Assembly: GCA_035479875.1 (NCBI GenBank)
Contig: DATIIH010000007.1
Coordinates: 1-44,984, forward strand
Source: PMNU01 sp035479875
Lineage (GTDB): Bacteria > Patescibacteriota > Saccharimonadia > Saccharimonadales > UBA4665
DNA: 44,984 bases
Reading direction: 5' to 3'
The notes beneath the pieces are model-generated. The model ran no database searches. It was not told where the DNA came from and worked only from the letters and a program-made list of their open reading frames with translations. How positions within the stretch are numbered: position 1 is the stretch's first letter; the number at the start of each line of letters is the position of its first letter. The position numbers and the translations under genes were made by a program. This document shows positions 31,570 through 38,655 of this stretch, piece by piece.

Positions 31570-32330
31570 ATGACAGCAACTATAGAAATACCGGTAGCAC
31601 CAGTCAACGATGCGCCCCGCCAGCTCGGAGAGTTGCCTACCCATAGTGCCTTATATAGAGCCGATACCCAGTTAAGTGCTGTGCTTGACCTTGCCTTGAG
31701 GTCTAGGGAGGACGCAGAGCCGAGTGGCCCCTAACAGTTTTATCGGTCGGTTCAAGTTTTGGTGCTGAAGCCGACAGCGCTCTAGACTATATCGAACGAG
31801 CAGCTCCTGGAGTGGGAAGAGTGAGCATGGTTGGTATTGAGCAAGCTCGCGCAGGTTAATACTTAGCTCGCGCGCCGCTCGTTGATTCTCCCCAAGGGAG
31901 AGTTCCGCTAGATCTAGAAAAATACCTGGCCGCGTTTCAGGTAACTCCTACCCCTAAAGCAGGAGAGTATTTGGTAGATTCCTCTGAGCTTCGGGCAAAG
32001 CATGATGTATCATTCGTGAATGCTGATTTGGTAAATGATACGCTAGACATCCCCGAGGCCGACGTAATACTATGCAACAACCTTTTGTTTCATTTTGACG
32101 AAGCATCTGCTGAGCAACTAGTGGAAGCGATGGTAAAGCACCTCGCCGTAGGCGGCATCATGAGTTTTGGGGCGAACGCAAAGCAGGTGAGGATGAGTGG
32201 CAATCGGGACGACACTGACTATCCTGAATGGCGAAGGCGAATCGCTCAAAAACTCCAGGCGCAAGGCATAGAGGCCGTTCTGTATGATACTGCACGCAAG
32301 GCACCATTCGTGTTCCGCAGAGTCAGCTAG
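31570..32330 (+). pseudogene. Decayed CheR-like SAM methyltransferase gene
   Basis: An ATG at 31570 opens a frame (MTATIEIPVAPVNDAP...) that ends at TAA 31732. In the next frame the reading continues as WPLTVLSVGSSFGAEADSAL, the SAM motif I of CheR-type methyltransferases, then meets an in-frame TAA at 31857-31859. After it the same frame runs on to 32330 with DVILCNNLLFHFDEASAEQL and LAVGGIMSFGANA, the usual downstream CheR motifs. So there is one frameshift before about 31725 and one nonsense codon. The downstream part could in theory start at TTG 31971, but it would lack the SAM site. No chemotaxis genes are nearby. Confidence 0.7.
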
Positions 32331-32426
32331 TCCTAAGGCCCGTTTGTAACGATGCTGACGCATTCTGGAAATAGTTCCATACTTGTGGGGCTGTGGCTTT
32401 GGGTGGACATAACGTTACCTTTATGG

Positions 32427-32432
32427 TATTAT
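32427..32432 (+). promoter_or_regulatory. -10 box of the ART-like gene
   Basis: TGG-TATTAT at 32427-32432, 7 nt before the ATG at 32440; leaderless type. Confidence 0.4.
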
Positions 32433-32439
32433 TCGTTTT

Positions 32440-33102
32440 ATGAACGCAGTCTCTCCAGGACAAGCTAGGCCGTCGACACTGTACAGGGGTGTCATTGTAC
32501 CTGCCGGCGCAGTCACTGGAGACATGCTGGTAGGCGACATTCGTCCCGGGGAAGAACCACTTATTGACGCAGAAGGTCGCAAGGTCGTCGCGGATGGCAA
32601 TGAATACGGCGTCTATATGTCCGATAACGGGCACATGGCTGAGGTGGCATATGCCACTCCGCGCCATACCACGCAGATTACTGACAGCCCGACCTTTAGA
32701 TGGAGAGGGGCGAATCAAGAGCGGTTAGGTTTGCCTAAAGCCGGTGTGTTACATCAGGTAGACACCACTGGCTTAGATATACGTAAGCCGTATATACAGC
32801 CTCAACTCAGAGGCGTCTATAATAACGGGTTCCAGGGAGACGAGTGGATCGTTGATACGGTACCGGCTGCCAATCACCACCCGATCAAGCTTACATTAGG
32901 GCCAGATATGCTGCATCCCGCACAAGGCTTTGATGTAGTAACAGACCCTGCCGCTGCCCTAGAAGCCTTGCGGGCCGAGGTTGCCTACAGGAGCGGGCGT
33001 TTTGCGGTCGCCAAGCTTGTGCTAGAAGGCATGTCGCCAGCGCAACGCAACAACGATTTCTATGTAAAACGCGCATTCGCTAACCTCCCAACAGAGCCCT
33101 AA
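32440..33102 (+). CDS. Orphan protein with possible ADP-ribosyltransferase-like fold
   Basis: 220 aa, soluble, no signal. It has LYRGVIVPAG near residue 14, then NEYGVYMSDNGHMAEVAYAT around residues 65-85 and GDEWIVDTVP around 145. In R-S-E type ADP-ribosyltransferases an Arg strand (LYRG), a YG-x-Y-x-S strand followed by an A-x-x-YA helix, and a final acidic strand occur in this order. The match is from pattern only and the key final ExE is not clear. If correct it could be a toxin or an RNA or protein modifier. Expressed alone from a leaderless promoter. Confidence 0.4.
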   Translation: MNAVSPGQARPSTLYRGVIVPAGAVTGDMLVGDIRPGEEPLIDAEGRKVVADGNEYGVYMSDNGHMAEVAYATPRHTTQITDSPTFRWRGANQERLGLPKAGVLHQVDTTGLDIRKPYIQPQLRGVYNNGFQGDEWIVDTVPAANHHPIKLTLGPDMLHPAQGFDVVTDPAAALEALRAEVAYRSGRFAVAKLVLEGMSPAQRNNDFYVKRAFANLPTEP

Positions 33103-33150
33103 TAACTCAGAACTTTTGGAGCCACGGCTCGCCAAGTAACATGCCCATAA

Positions 33151-33181
33151 AGACTCCCACGCGGAGCCTTTTTGCTATCAT
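33151..33181 (+). promoter_or_regulatory. Fused terminator-promoter before the Dabb gene
   Basis: A short hairpin (ACTCC ... GGAGC) and T5 at 33169-33173 lead directly into GC-TATCAT (33176-33181), 6 nt before the ATG at 33188. The hairpin can end the preceding transcript while the T-tract and -10 start the next. Confidence 0.55.
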
Positions 33182-33187
33182 AAAGTT

Positions 33188-33478
33188 ATGAACGTGCACA
33201 TCGCTTTGTATAAGTGGAAGGACGGAGTAACCGCAGGGGAGATTCGGCAAGCGATGTTGGAAATTGAGGCCCTAGCCTCCAAGATTCCCGGCATTGTAGA
33301 GATTAGCACTGCCGAGAATGCGTCCAAGTATAGCGAGGGCTATACGCACGTTATTCTTGTTCGAGGTGAATCGCAAGCAGCAATTGACGCGTATCGTGCG
33401 CATCCTGATCATTCTGCGGCGGCTCAGAAGATAGACGTAATGGAAGAACATGGCATTGGCGTAGACTTCAAAACATAG
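33188..33478 (+). CDS. Dabb (stress-responsive A/B barrel) domain protein
   Basis: 96 aa, one Dabb domain of normal length: the strand IALYKWKDGVT, a helix with KIPGIVEI, the strand YTHVILVRGES and a final HPDHSAA segment. Dabb proteins form dimeric ferredoxin-like barrels; some are enzymes of small aromatic or polyketide substrates, many are unknown. Leaderless start. Confidence 0.85.
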   Translation: MNVHIALYKWKDGVTAGEIRQAMLEIEALASKIPGIVEISTAENASKYSEGYTHVILVRGESQAAIDAYRAHPDHSAAAQKIDVMEEHGIGVDFKT

Positions 33479-33496
33479 TAGTTCCATGTCATATTA

Positions 33497-33525
33497 TTGA
33501 CTTATTATAACGTTTATGCTAGTAT
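33497..33525 (+). promoter_or_regulatory. Promoter of the coiled-coil protein gene
   Basis: TTGACT (33497-33502), 17-nt spacer ending ATGC, TAGTAT (33520-33525). It gives a leader of about 26 nt carrying AAAGGAG. Confidence 0.6.
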
Positions 33526-33558
33526 TGTATTAGTTCACAACAAAGGAGCTAAACGATT

Positions 33559-34356
33559 ATGCCTAGCACCGAAACTCTACAACATCTGTTAGCCGCATCG
33601 TATCAAGAAGCGGCGCGGCCGCCTGAATCGGTAGATCCCGCTTTAGCTGGACAAGTAGGCAGGGCTGCCGTGCATGACGAACTCTCCATAGACGAGCAGG
33701 TTAATCAGGGTATGCAGAATTTCGACGAGGGGCTCGCTAACGTACTCGAAGGCGGAAACGGCGATCTGCAAGAAGACCACCGGATATACGACGTAGAAGA
33801 AGCGCACCAAGCCGCGCTTGTTGAAGATGCTCACATACAGGCTCTAGCCGAGAACGAGATGTTTGACGCCCACGCGCAGGCTCTAGCTGAGAATGCACTG
33901 TTTGACGCGCATACCCAGGCTGTCGAGGAAGACCGGCAACGAACGAATGCGCTGATGGAAGCAGAAGAAGCCAAGCTAGCACAAGAAGCGGCCAAAGAGG
34001 CAGCCGGTGCGGTCAAATCTACTGACCCCCAAAAGCTGGCCGAAGCACTGCTCAAAAAGGCTGGCCACAACGAGACCATCCCCGCAAGCAGCAAGGTGCA
34101 TAAAGACCTGGCCACTGGCAAGCTGATGATTATAGATAAGAATGACGTAAAAGTCTTGGACGGCAACACAGTTGTTGAATACAGTGTCGACGAGTATGCC
34201 GGCACACTGACTGTTAACGATCGCGGATTGAACTACGTCTATAAACCAATTGTTGCGCAGGGCGATAAAGCCCAAGAGCCGAGCAGCAGGGCAATAACGC
34301 TGCCGCCGGCTGTCGCCGACATCCTCCATATTACAAAAGCCGAACCGGTTGCGTAA
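33559..34356 (+). CDS. Acidic coiled-coil protein with 13-residue repeats
   Basis: 265 aa. Residues about 45-150 are helical, acidic and Ala/Glu-rich, including three 13-residue repeats of the form DAHxQALAENxxF (33826-33942). The C-terminal 110 residues form a separate, probably beta-rich region (KLMIIDKNDVKVLDGNTVVEY). No signal or membrane segment. A good AAAGGAG site and its own strong promoter suggest substantial expression. It is followed 9 nt later by the 233-aa orphan. Function unknown. Confidence 0.6.
   Translation: MPSTETLQHLLAASYQEAARPPESVDPALAGQVGRAAVHDELSIDEQVNQGMQNFDEGLANVLEGGNGDLQEDHRIYDVEEAHQAALVEDAHIQALAENEMFDAHAQALAENALFDAHTQAVEEDRQRTNALMEAEEAKLAQEAAKEAAGAVKSTDPQKLAEALLKKAGHNETIPASSKVHKDLATGKLMIIDKNDVKVLDGNTVVEYSVDEYAGTLTVNDRGLNYVYKPIVAQGDKAQEPSSRAITLPPAVADILHITKAEPVA
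33826..33942 (+). repeat. Three tandem 39-bp units in the coiled-coil gene
   Basis: Units start at 33826, 33865 and 33904, each encoding DAHxQA followed by LAEN or VEED. Units 1 and 2 differ at only a few bases; unit 3 is diverged. Variation in copy number would change the length of the coiled coil in 13-residue steps. Confidence 0.8.
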
Positions 34357-34365
34357 TCAAAAGAT

Positions 34366-35067
34366 ATGGCGCAAGAATCTCACCCCGATCGACCAGTCGA
34401 CCGCGAAGCAATCGTAGCTGGCTATAGCCCAGAGATGGTAGACGCTCGAGAGGCACTGGCAGCTCGTCTGCGCGACATCCGCGAACGCGCTAAGGCAGCA
34501 GATGTAACGGGCACATTGCCTACGCGGCTCGCCGTCCAAATGTACGACAATGGAGTGACGGTTCTCGACTTTGGCCACCTCGCTGACGACCTTCAAGAAG
34601 CGCTTGCACAGCACAGGGCAGATAAAGCTCTCGGCGCAATGGCGATGGATCTTGACGGTACTGCTATGCCTGGTAGCGCAATGATGTTGGCTACGTTTGA
34701 TGACGGCGATCACCACGCTTCGGAAGACTCATCGTTCCCAGCCATTGAACACCGCGCGATAAGGCTTGATTGGGGAGATGCCCACTGGGCCAGCAAACAA
34801 GACAACCAAACGACGCACACGGCTCTATCAATCTATAGGGATGGCTACGCCGAGTACGAGACGGAAGTAACGCGGGATGAATACACCCATCCACCCGGCG
34901 CAGATGATATGACTAAGGCGTACGCCGAGCCGATAGTCAGACGTGAGGTGGACGTGGTGCCGCTAGTGATACGACCGGCAGAGTTAGCCGACGTCCAGGA
35001 AGCCGCAGGCAAGGTTGAGGGCACGCTTGCCCGATACGGCCTCGACCAATGGCTTGCGGCGCCGTAA
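34366..35067 (+). CDS. Orphan soluble protein (233 aa)
   Basis: I do not recognise a family. The N-terminal 90 residues are helical (REALAARLRDIRERAKAAD), and the middle has alternating beta-like stretches (IEHRAIRLDWGDAHW, ALSIYRDGYAEYETEV). There is no signal peptide, membrane segment or cysteine cluster. It starts 9 nt after the coiled-coil gene and has no promoter of its own, so the two are co-transcribed and may act together. A hairpin terminator follows at 35086. Confidence 0.55.
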   Translation: MAQESHPDRPVDREAIVAGYSPEMVDAREALAARLRDIRERAKAADVTGTLPTRLAVQMYDNGVTVLDFGHLADDLQEALAQHRADKALGAMAMDLDGTAMPGSAMMLATFDDGDHHASEDSSFPAIEHRAIRLDWGDAHWASKQDNQTTHTALSIYRDGYAEYETEVTRDEYTHPPGADDMTKAYAEPIVRREVDVVPLVIRPAELADVQEAAGKVEGTLARYGLDQWLAAP

Positions 35068-35085
35068 TGTACCTTCATAAGCGTC

Positions 35086-35119
35086 AAAGGCTCCTCCGCT
35101 GAGGAGTCTTTGCTATAGT
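35086..35119 (+). promoter_or_regulatory. Fused terminator-promoter before the membrane protein gene
   Basis: AAAGG-CTCCTC and GAGGAG-TCTTT pair over 11 bp around a CGCT loop (35086-35111). The 3' arm TCTTT runs into TGC-TATAGT (35114-35119), 6 nt before the ATG at 35126. Confidence 0.65.
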
Positions 35120-35125
35120 TAACAC

Positions 35126-35665
35126 ATGGAAAGCTGGACGTTCTATCCGGTATTTATCGCTACGCTCGTGTCTGTTATGGGCCTGAGTTATATTGCGGTT
35201 TCGGAGCATACCGGTGATCGCCCGCGGCCACTGAGCGAGCTAGCGGTTGCTGAACAGCCACTCCTCGCGCGCTTTAGAAATATCCTCTTGTTCTGCGGCG
35301 CTCTTTTTGCAGTCACTGTTTTTGGCTTCATTGTGCCCCGCGTCAATCATCCAATTGTGGTGGCCATCTTTGGCGGCCTTATGATAGGCGGAGAATTGTT
35401 AGCTGCCCTCATACCAGCACGTCATAAAACCGCAGTTGCTCATGCCGTATTGGCGCAGACAATGGCGCTTGGTATGCTGGGGCTGGCCGTTATGTTTTGG
35501 CTTGGCCTTGCCACGTTTGTGGCGGCTGAGGCTGTACTCGCGCTCGTGATGTGCGCGGCGGCCATTTTAATGCTGACCGACAGAAAACGTTTCATTATGT
35601 ATGAGTTAGCGTTTATATTTTCGTCGCACTTTACGATACTGATCGCTGCTATGGCACTGCGCTAA
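35126..35665 (+). CDS. Polytopic membrane protein of unknown function
   Basis: 179 aa with about six hydrophobic segments (residues near 5-25, 52-72, 76-98, 105-125, 128-150 and 155-178), leaving short loops. There is no recognisable catalytic or transport motif. Its stop codon lies within the next fused terminator-promoter. Leaderless start. Confidence 0.65.
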   Translation: MESWTFYPVFIATLVSVMGLSYIAVSEHTGDRPRPLSELAVAEQPLLARFRNILLFCGALFAVTVFGFIVPRVNHPIVVAIFGGLMIGGELLAALIPARHKTAVAHAVLAQTMALGMLGLAVMFWLGLATFVAAEAVLALVMCAAAILMLTDRKRFIMYELAFIFSSHFTILIAAMALR

Positions 35666-35698
35666 AGTTCCTCTCGGCCGAGGAGCTTTTGCTATGAT
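35664..35698 (+). promoter_or_regulatory. Fused terminator-promoter before the GrpB-family gene
   Basis: AAAGTTCCTC and GAGGAGCTTT pair over 10 bp (35664-35689), beginning inside the upstream stop codon. T4 then leads into GC-TATGAT (35693-35698), 6 nt before the ATG at 35705. Confidence 0.65.
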
Positions 35699-35704
35699 TA
35701 AGCC

Positions 35705-36241
35705 ATGGAACCAGTCGGCTTAAAACGGGGAACAGTTGCGCTGCGGCCGTATGACGAGCAGTGGCCCATGTTATTCGAGGTTGAGAAAGAGCGTCTGCTC
35801 GTGGCGCTCAAAGGTTTGGTTGCCGAGATTGAACATGTGGGCAGTACATCGGTGCCTGGTTTGGCGGCCAAGCCGCTGATCGACATCATTGCAACGGTGC
35901 AGTCGCTGGCCGATTACAAGCAAGCGATCGCGCCCCTGGAGCACCTAGGGTATGAGTACATGCCCGAGCGTGTGTTTGTGGACCGTGTGTTCTTCCCTAA
36001 AGGGCCGCAAGACAACCGTACATACCATCTGAGTTTGGTAGAGAAGGGTAGCGCGCAGTGGAACGATACGCTCTTGTTTAGAGATTATCTGCGTAATCAT
36101 CCTAAGAAGTGCCAAGAGTACCAAGACCTCAAGATGCGGCTCGCCACACAATACGCCGGCGACAGAATATCCTACACTAAAGGCAAGGAAGCGTTTATCA
36201 AGAATTTACTCGTACTCGCTCAACTATATAGTAAGCGCTGA
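35705..36241 (+). CDS. GrpB/UPF0157 family nucleotidyltransferase-fold protein
   Basis: 178 aa. The typical opening LRPYDEQWPMLFEVEKERL, the EHVGSTSVPGLAAKPLIDI nucleotidyltransferase-like strand and the YHLSLVEKGSAQWNDTLLFRDYLR segment identify the GrpB family. The biological role of the family is not settled; some members are fused to CoaE. Complete, with a leaderless start. Confidence 0.92.
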   Translation: MEPVGLKRGTVALRPYDEQWPMLFEVEKERLLVALKGLVAEIEHVGSTSVPGLAAKPLIDIIATVQSLADYKQAIAPLEHLGYEYMPERVFVDRVFFPKGPQDNRTYHLSLVEKGSAQWNDTLLFRDYLRNHPKKCQEYQDLKMRLATQYAGDRISYTKGKEAFIKNLLVLAQLYSKR

Positions 36242-36256
36242 CGGGACTGGCTATGT

Positions 36257-36285
36257 TTGATCTCCTGGTGACTAGATGGTATAAT
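36257..36285 (+). promoter_or_regulatory. Promoter of the 281-aa orphan gene
   Basis: TTGATC (36257-36262), 17-nt spacer, TATAAT (36280-36285), 7 nt before the ATG at 36293; leaderless type with a good -35. Confidence 0.65.
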
Positions 36286-36292
36286 AGTTCTT

Positions 36293-37138
36293 ATGACAAA
36301 TTATTCGGCCCTGGTCGCCGAAACCTTTTTGGCCACTCCGCCTAGCGAATTTGGTGATGCTCACACTACGACAGCCGAATTCGCTGCGCTGCGCGCCTTG
36401 TATCTTGAGCGCGGGGGCAGCAGAGAGGCCACGATTGCAAGCATTGTTGAAAACGGCTACCCCACGCCCGATGAGGTCACTGCCGATATGGTTGCACTTT
36501 CGGGCGCAGCTCACGCCTGCGGCGTCGCCATCGATTTGGCCGAAACGAGGGGAGAGGCGGGCAGAGACGCCACTTACAAATCGTACGGTGTGAAGAATAG
36601 ATTTGATAGACACGTAGCCAGACACCTGCCCACAGAGTTGCGCCTAGCCTGGGAGGCGCCAATCCCACGCCAGCCAGAATATGAAAATCCGGCAATCGTA
36701 TATCCGACGGGCGTAGACACTCGGTTAATATATGGTGTTGCAAAGCCGCACCGCTATTTCCCGGCCCAGACTATGCGCTACCTCGAATTTGCCCGCCTTG
36801 GCGAGCTAGACCCAGCGACCGCCCAAGAGTTTGGCGTTACCGACCAAAACCGCGCAGCCTTTGGCGTCCCGTGGGACACATTGGTACCGACGATTGAAGC
36901 AGCCACCGGTATGGTGGATCTGAGCGCAGCCCTTTCGCAGCAGATTGCTCAAAGCTTGCTCGGCAACGGGCTGGAACCCCAGCAAGTTGCCGCCGTCCTC
37001 AGAAGGGGATACAGCCTAGAAGGCATGCAGCAAGAGCACGGGCGCGTGCGCCAAACCGAGCAGGCCTACGAGGCGCTCCTCGACCGACTGCAGTCGTCCG
37101 ACGATACGGCGCCTGTAGCACAACTCCTTATCCAGTAG
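36293..37138 (+). CDS. Orphan soluble protein (281 aa)
   Basis: No family recognised. Helical throughout, with no signal or membrane segment. The C-terminal third is Gln/Leu/Glu-rich, includes LSQQIAQSLLGNGLEPQQVAAVLRRGY, and may be a small helical bundle with HTH-like spacing. It is expressed from its own leaderless promoter and stands between GrpB and the putative metallopeptidase, in the accessory stretch. Confidence 0.5.
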   Translation: MTNYSALVAETFLATPPSEFGDAHTTTAEFAALRALYLERGGSREATIASIVENGYPTPDEVTADMVALSGAAHACGVAIDLAETRGEAGRDATYKSYGVKNRFDRHVARHLPTELRLAWEAPIPRQPEYENPAIVYPTGVDTRLIYGVAKPHRYFPAQTMRYLEFARLGELDPATAQEFGVTDQNRAAFGVPWDTLVPTIEAATGMVDLSAALSQQIAQSLLGNGLEPQQVAAVLRRGYSLEGMQQEHGRVRQTEQAYEALLDRLQSSDDTAPVAQLLIQ

Positions 37139-37163
37139 ATGCCTAGTATACCATGACCGATAG

Positions 37164-37192
37164 TTGACCGGGCGGGTATTTGGTGGTATACT
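37164..37192 (+). promoter_or_regulatory. Promoter of the putative metallopeptidase gene
   Basis: TTGACC (37164-37169), 17-nt spacer, TATACT (37187-37192), giving a leader of about 20 nt without an SD site. Confidence 0.6.
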
Positions 37193-37218
37193 TATGATGG
37201 TTAAACAAATACAAAAAG

Positions 37219-38448
37219 ATGCAAGCCGTCAATATATTCCCGGTACAACACGAGCACATGGATGCGTCTGGCGTCCCCCCGCAGGGGGATGCGCTGCGGA
37301 GTGTATACCGGCTTGAATTTGGTTCGTTGGACCTGCCCTCTAGTTATCGAGTGACAGACAATTACCCTGAGGCAAACGTCGTATTGGCCAATGAAGGCGA
37401 CGACTCGAATTATGACCTACAAGAACTTCGTAACGTATTCGTTTCTCAAGCTAGCTGGAAAGCGTACCGGGATTCATGGTGGGCCAACACCTCTTTAAGA
37501 CTAAAGGAACTGGGTGCTGATCCAGAGCAGGCCGATAATTTCCCCATTGCCGCCAAGCATACCCTCGATATAGTTGTCGATGGCAATCGAACTGGCCAAG
37601 GCTTTGACGTGTTCGAAGTTGGCGAGCCAGAAGAAGATAGAGAAGCTATCGCAACGGCCTTTGAGACACTCAAGATTATCGACCAGTTTTCGGGTGGCTT
37701 ATTGGCTGCAGATCCAGATCGTCCCAGTGTTATTCTGTCCAATGGTATACGACTTGGCCAAAACCGTGAGGGCGGTGAGTACGGCGGCGCGGCTTTTCCG
37801 GGCGGCGTTGTTGTTAATATGCCAGCCCTCAAAGAGATGGCGCGCGAGGCCGGAGCTGATTTTTACGCCTTGCTATCTGTAGTCATTGTGCATGAGGCCC
37901 TGGGGCATGGCCTCGAGCGCCTTGTTAAGGGCGACTCAGGACGGTACTTCCCCGAGCATTTTAAGTACTCATACAAGCGCGTGCCTGGCGAAATCTTTGA
38001 CGATGTACATGAGTCGGTAGTTGCCCGTGATGCTCTAATGGCGGCGAGTTCTCAACCAATTCGGGAATACGGCAAAACAGCCCCATCGGAAGACTTTGCC
38101 ACCAGCGTTGACGCAGCTGTGGCCGAAGTTATGGGTTGGGATAAGGGTGTTGCTGCGCTGCCTCGCTTTAACAGTTCTCCCGATGCATACCGCACCGAAT
38201 TAGTCTTGCGCCTAATGCAGGAAGCGGCCGACATTGCTAAGAAGTATGGCTACACGCCCGGTATTGTGGGTAGCGAGGTGCGGTATGTAACAGGCCCCGA
38301 CGGCAACCTTGCCGGGGTTGAACCGGCGCGCAAGGTCGAAGTCACGACGGTTGCAGGAGAACAGGCTGTCCGTGAAGAGATCGACAAGATGGTTGCAAAA
38401 TATAGCCCTGGCAGTGAATTCATTGTGAGCCCTGGCGATCTAGTCTAG
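37219..38448 (+). CDS. Putative zinc metallopeptidase (HEALGH motif)
   Basis: 409 aa. The strand-helix VVIVHEALGHGLERLV carries HExxH with His225, Glu226 and His230. About 60 residues later SEDFATSVDAAVAEVMG offers Glu291 as the third zinc ligand, the arrangement of gluzincins such as the anthrax lethal-factor type. Before it lies a NGIRLGQNREGGEYGGAAF substrate-binding-like segment. No signal peptide is visible, so it would act in the cytoplasm or be exported by another route. The N-terminal 170 residues have no recognised domain. Confidence 0.6.
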   Translation: MQAVNIFPVQHEHMDASGVPPQGDALRSVYRLEFGSLDLPSSYRVTDNYPEANVVLANEGDDSNYDLQELRNVFVSQASWKAYRDSWWANTSLRLKELGADPEQADNFPIAAKHTLDIVVDGNRTGQGFDVFEVGEPEEDREAIATAFETLKIIDQFSGGLLAADPDRPSVILSNGIRLGQNREGGEYGGAAFPGGVVVNMPALKEMAREAGADFYALLSVVIVHEALGHGLERLVKGDSGRYFPEHFKYSYKRVPGEIFDDVHESVVARDALMAASSQPIREYGKTAPSEDFATSVDAAVAEVMGWDKGVAALPRFNSSPDAYRTELVLRLMQEAADIAKKYGYTPGIVGSEVRYVTGPDGNLAGVEPARKVEVTTVAGEQAVREEIDKMVAKYSPGSEFIVSPGDLV

Positions 38449-38461
38449 TTTTGCGGGTGTG

Positions 38462-38490
38462 TTGACATAGACAGCCAGTTATATTATCAT
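38462..38490 (+). promoter_or_regulatory. Promoter of the APH leader
   Basis: TTGACA (38462-38467), 17-nt spacer, TATCAT (38485-38490), 7 nt before the ATG of the leader peptide at 38498. It is one of the best promoters in the window. Confidence 0.7.
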
Positions 38491-38497
38491 TACTTTT

Positions 38498-38521
38498 ATG
38501 ACAGGAATGATTGATCGCTAA
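38498..38521 (+). CDS. Candidate leader peptide MTGMIDR
   Basis: Seven codons and TAA, starting 7 nt after the -10, so it would be translated from a leaderless 5' end. Its codons 2-5 (GGAATGAT, 38503-38510) can pair with ATCATTTC (38558-38565), and GTAGC-TTT-GCTAC (38543-38555) forms a hairpin in between, so ribosome position could change downstream folding. Peptide production is unproven. Confidence 0.4.
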   Translation: MTGMIDR

Positions 38522-38585
38522 GTCGCCACCGCAGACAGCTGTGTAGCTTTGCTACTGATCATTTCTAACTACTTAATCTACATCT

Positions 38586-38638
38586 AAAAAACCGAGCAGC
38601 TCTGCGATGACGCATGTTACCCTATTGCTCGGTTTTTT
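38586..38638 (+). terminator. Terminator / attenuator in front of the APH gene
   Basis: A6 then CCGAGCA (38592-38598) pairs with TGCTCGG (38626-38632), followed by T6; an inner TGCG-ATGA-CGCA hairpin stabilises it. It stands between a strong promoter and the APH gene, directly touching the AGGAGGAG site at 38639, so it must be passed for expression. It could also simply end transcripts on both strands, but no converging gene is present. Confidence 0.75.
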
Positions 38639-38655
38639 AGGAGGAGAAGATTACA

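Noticed and set aside
31971..32330. Independent 119-aa methyltransferase starting at TTG 31971
   Set aside because: The same frame continues upstream with conserved methyltransferase sequence to the stop at 31857, and beyond it to the SAM motif, so this is the 3' part of a broken gene.
38498..38640. T-box or metabolite riboswitch before the APH gene
   Set aside because: No T-box sequence and no recognisable aptamer core; the arrangement fits leader-peptide attenuation better.
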